This document shows positions 61,249 to 64,000 of a stretch of DNA of 64,000 bases, piece after piece. This stretch comes from Rhynchosporium graminicola. Lineage: Eukaryota; Ascomycota; Leotiomycetes; Helotiales; Ploettnerulaceae. The first letter of the stretch is position 1. Each line of letters begins with the position of its first letter. The notes under the pieces are model-generated. The model saw only the letters and a program-made list of their open reading frames with translations. It had not been told where the DNA came from and made no database searches. The position numbers were made by a program, and so were the translations under genes. The DNA lies in assembly GCA_900074885.1 (NCBI GenBank), contig FJUW01000011.1, forward strand, positions 310,001-374,000, read 5' to 3'.

Positions 61249-61587
61249 ACAGGCCTCCCGATCACTCTTTCCGCCCGCGACAATTCATAAGTACACCCAA
61301 TGTTCGCCCTCACTCTCGAGCCCTCCCTCCTGAGTCAAACCCTATTCGTCTTTCGCTGCTTTGAGATACCCTCCCTCACTTTGTCCCTACTTGACAAAGA
61401 ATCATCATCATCATCATCCTCGAATTTGCTTTGAAAAGCAACAACATTCATAGGTAGGTAGCTGAGTTCAAGCATCATACATATCAACGGGTGTCAACAA
61501 TTTTCGTGCGGACCCTCGATCAACGCGTCTTGATTGGCTAAAGTCTCTCTCAACCTTACGCATTCCGCCCACCGAAAAATCCTCAAA

Positions 61588-63706
61588 ATGTCTGCCCCCG
61601 CACAGGAAGCGCAGCAAGAGGCTGTTGCTGCACCAGTCGCCGCCGCTGCGACTGCTTCTACCGCCGCTGAGGCTCCTCGCCCAGTTGTCGCCGCTGACGA
61701 TAACTTATCCTGTCAATGGGATAAATGCTCAGAGCGATGCCCTTCTGCCGAGGCTCTCTTTGTACGTACAATTTTCCCTCTATTCTCGTTCTGAAGTCAT
61801 CAAAAAGAACAATCAAACTATTGCTTCGGACCATGTCCTGTGCCCCTTTCCGCGACGTCCATTGGACCTTTCAACTGGCCAGATATCGTTCAAGGTCGAA
61901 GGCCGGATATCAAGTCACGAAAATGTCACGGGGCATGCCTGAAGATGAACTCGTCCAGCCTCTACTATACAAGATACTAACAATTCCCAGGAACACATTT
62001 GCGAGAAGCACGTTGGCCGCAAGAGCACCAATAACCTCAATCTCACCTGTGGTTGGAACCAGTGCCGTACCACCACCGTGAAACGTGATCACATTACCTC
62101 GCACATCCGAGTTCACGTTCCACTCAAGCCTCACAAATGTGACTTCTGTGGAAAGGCCTTCAAACGTCCCCAGGATTTGAAGAAGCACGTCAAGGTATAT
62201 TTTACTCATTCTTCCAAAGCCGCCAAGTTATCATCTGACCTTGATAATAGACACATGCCGACGACTCTGTTCTCCTTCGCTCTCCTGAACAACACGGTCA
62301 TCCAAGTCAGTCTGGATATAGACAAGGGGGTGGCAAAGGTATGTAGAGCAACATCAATGGTTGTTCCCCCGACATACCCACATCTGACGGAGGAAGTAGT
62401 TGCTGACCTGCAAAACCTTGCAGCTACCGCCGGAGGTTACTATGACCATCACCAGATGCATCCCGGCTCGGCCGCCCCTTATGGCCACCACCCCGCACAC
62501 AATAACGGCTATTACGCTCCCCAACAGCCAACTTCCTACGGTCCAGTTTACTACCCTGTCAACCATGGAGGTGACATCGGCCAGCATGCAGCCTACGACA
62601 GCCGAAAACGAAATTACGATGCCCTGAACGAGTTCTTCGGTGATGCCAAGCGGAGAAATATCGATCCAACTTCTTATGCCCAAGTTGGCCAGCGCTTGAT
62701 GGCTCTTGCCGGACTTCCAATCCACGGTGGTGGTATCTCAGACTACATGCATGCTCCAGCCATGGTCCCCATCGATGGTCACCATGGAGGCCACGGAGGT
62801 CCAATGCCACAACACCAATATGCCTTGCCATTGCCAAATCTGAGGACCAAGAATGACTTGATGAACATCGATCAGTTCCTGGAGCAGATGCAGTCCACTG
62901 TCTATGAAAATTCAAACGCGGCAGCTGCAGCTGGAATCCAACAGCCAGGTGCTCACTACACACACGCTGGCGTGAATTTCCGTCAAAGCCATTCTCCTCC
63001 TCAAACCTCTTTGCACGGGCTCGGGCATATGGGCTCGCATATGTCTTCTTCCCATGCCAATGCGTCTATGATGGGTCACTCATCTCACTCAACCACATCT
63101 GGTACCCCAGCGTTGACCCCACCTTCCAGCTCCGTTTCATACACATCCGGCCAATCTCCAGTCTCATCTCACGGCATGTCTCCGATCTCAAGACACAGCT
63201 CTACCTCCACAGCCTACCCAAGCTTGCCAGCTGTTTCCCTCGGATACTCTCCTCACTCAACTACCGCTCCTACTTCTACTCTGGGCCCTAATTTTGACAG
63301 CGACCCTCGCCCCCGCTATTCTGGTGGCATGCTTCAACGCAGTGCTGTGCCCAAGTCCGAGATGATGGATTCCTCAGATAACGACTCCACCCCATCGCCA
63401 AAGGAGACCACACCCACCATCCGCAACTCAGTTATCTCGAGCAACATTGACCCTGCTCTCTCTGGTGTCGCTTCTCCCAGTGCCCAGTCTGAGAGTGGAG
63501 AATCTGCCAAGGACCGCGCTGAGGAAGCCTGGATTGAGAACATCCGTGTTGTCGAGGCTCTTCGCAAGCTTATTCAAGACAAGCTTGAGCGTCGCGAGTA
63601 TGTTGATGAGGATGTACCTATGGGCGGAACCGACAGCGAAGAAGTCAAGCAAGAGGAGAAGAGTTCAGAGAGTCTGTACCCTGTTCTTCGTGCCGATGAT
63701 GATTAG
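61588..63706 (+). CDS. pacC: PacC/Rim101 ambient-pH transcription factor
   Basis: There are four exons: 61588-61761, 61991-62194, 62251-62338 and 62397-63706. They give 591 residues. After an Ala-rich N-terminus come three C2H2 fingers. The Cys42/Cys47...His60/His65 finger is split by intron 1. The Cys78/Cys83...His96/His100 finger has [19 protein letters not shown]. The Cys108/Cys111...His124/His128 finger has [31 protein letters not shown] follows, as in all PacC. The middle includes [19 protein letters not shown] and the C-terminus is acidic. Two YPxL-type motifs (Tyr429 YPSL and Tyr583 YPVL) flank the C-terminal region and are candidate PalA/ALIX-binding sites for proteolytic activation. 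Family knowledge: full-length PacC is inactive, and alkaline pH triggers PalB and then proteasome cleavage to the nuclear form. It is shorter than A. nidulans PacC (about 678 residues). Confidence 0.96.
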
Positions 63707-64000
63707 TTTGATGATGGACCATTTTCATATCTACGATGGAATGAACTTGCGGCGTTATGGTTACTATTGTGGTTCTGGTTGGTCACTACTGTTTGTTGTA
63801 CGGTCAATAATCTGATTTTCCCCCATGGGACGCGGGTTTTCGCTTTGAATTTTTGCATTCTGTGTGCGATTCTTCCCTCTTCATGGCTTTCAAGAAATGT
63901 TTCCTTAACTACAGCTACCTGTACATGAGTTTTCTTCCTGCAAAAAATAAATGATACCGTTGTTTTTTGTTTCTGTAAAAGTTCTTCTTCCGATGGACAG
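63707..64000. other. pacC 3' flank
   Basis: It is T-rich 3' UTR-like DNA containing aaaaaataaatg near 63942, a possible polyadenylation signal. Confidence 0.5.

Larger units (their letters stand above)
58907..61587. other. Intergenic, pacC upstream region
   Basis: No gene is convincing; a 132-codon frame at 60114-60512 has no family resemblance. From 60560 the DNA becomes C/T-rich with TGTCC (60566-60594), CTCAC (60612-60634) and CCCCTCA (60883-60906) repeats. PacC-type GCCARG motifs lie at 60745, 60960, 61027, 61235 and 61243. A CAT/ATC trinucleotide tract precedes the start. Confidence 0.55.

Overview
The window is nuclear DNA of a filamentous ascomycete (Pezizomycotina). The reasons are short GT-AG introns with fungal branch sites in almost every gene, a CFEM GPI-anchored protein, filamentous-type Ste12 with two C-terminal C2H2 fingers, PacC, and a DNA transposon that carries the CpA-to-TpA decay left by repeat-induced point mutation (RIP). 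A leotiomycete is plausible, but that is an inference from general style only. Splice structures were built by hand. Every complete spliced model quoted closes in frame.

Layout. 1-1856 (-): ankyrin-repeat protein cut by the window edge, with an in-frame TAA. 5041-5744 (+): CFEM surface protein. 8163-10170 (+): decayed relic of a fungal transcription-factor-like gene. 10402-11196 (-): tandem chromodomain protein. 13400-14988 (-): MCT-type MFS transporter. 16199-20687: hAT transposon with 12-bp terminal inverted repeats and a perfect 8-bp target-site duplication. It is RIP-mutated, and an exact 945-bp duplication flanks a single N, which looks like an unmerged assembly overlap. 20696-30797: about 10 kb with no supported gene, rich in simple repeats, upstream of ste12 (30798-33167, +). 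33168-40106: a second gene-poor stretch.

40107-45037 (+): secreted SGNH esterase fused to FG-GAP/VCBS repeats, with about 28 exons including three 13-nt microexons. 45612-46345 (-): TMEM205/DUF4149-like membrane protein, divergent from ku80 (46795-49584, +; one GC-AG intron). 50125-52865 (+): Gfd2-like DEDD-fold protein. 53184-53641 (-): pam18/tim14, divergent from rlp24 (53960-54749, +). 55197-56202 (-): SnoaL/NTF2-like protein. 56835-57278 (-): MJ1316/DUF504-domain protein. 57677-58906 (-): unrecognised 393-residue protein. 61588-63706 (+): pacC, with GCCAAG-type PacC motifs in its own upstream region.

The right third (45-64 kb) is compact conserved housekeeping: DNA end-joining, mitochondrial import, 60S assembly and pH signalling. 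The left and centre (1-40 kb) are looser, with a broken gene, a gene relic, a transposon and long low-complexity intergenic DNA around ste12. I see no operon-like cooperation. The functional links are two divergent gene pairs that may share promoters and a possible PacC autoregulatory loop. I found no convincing new multi-gene system. The most distinctive items are the microexon-per-repeat architecture of the esterase gene and the palindromic PacC site pair.
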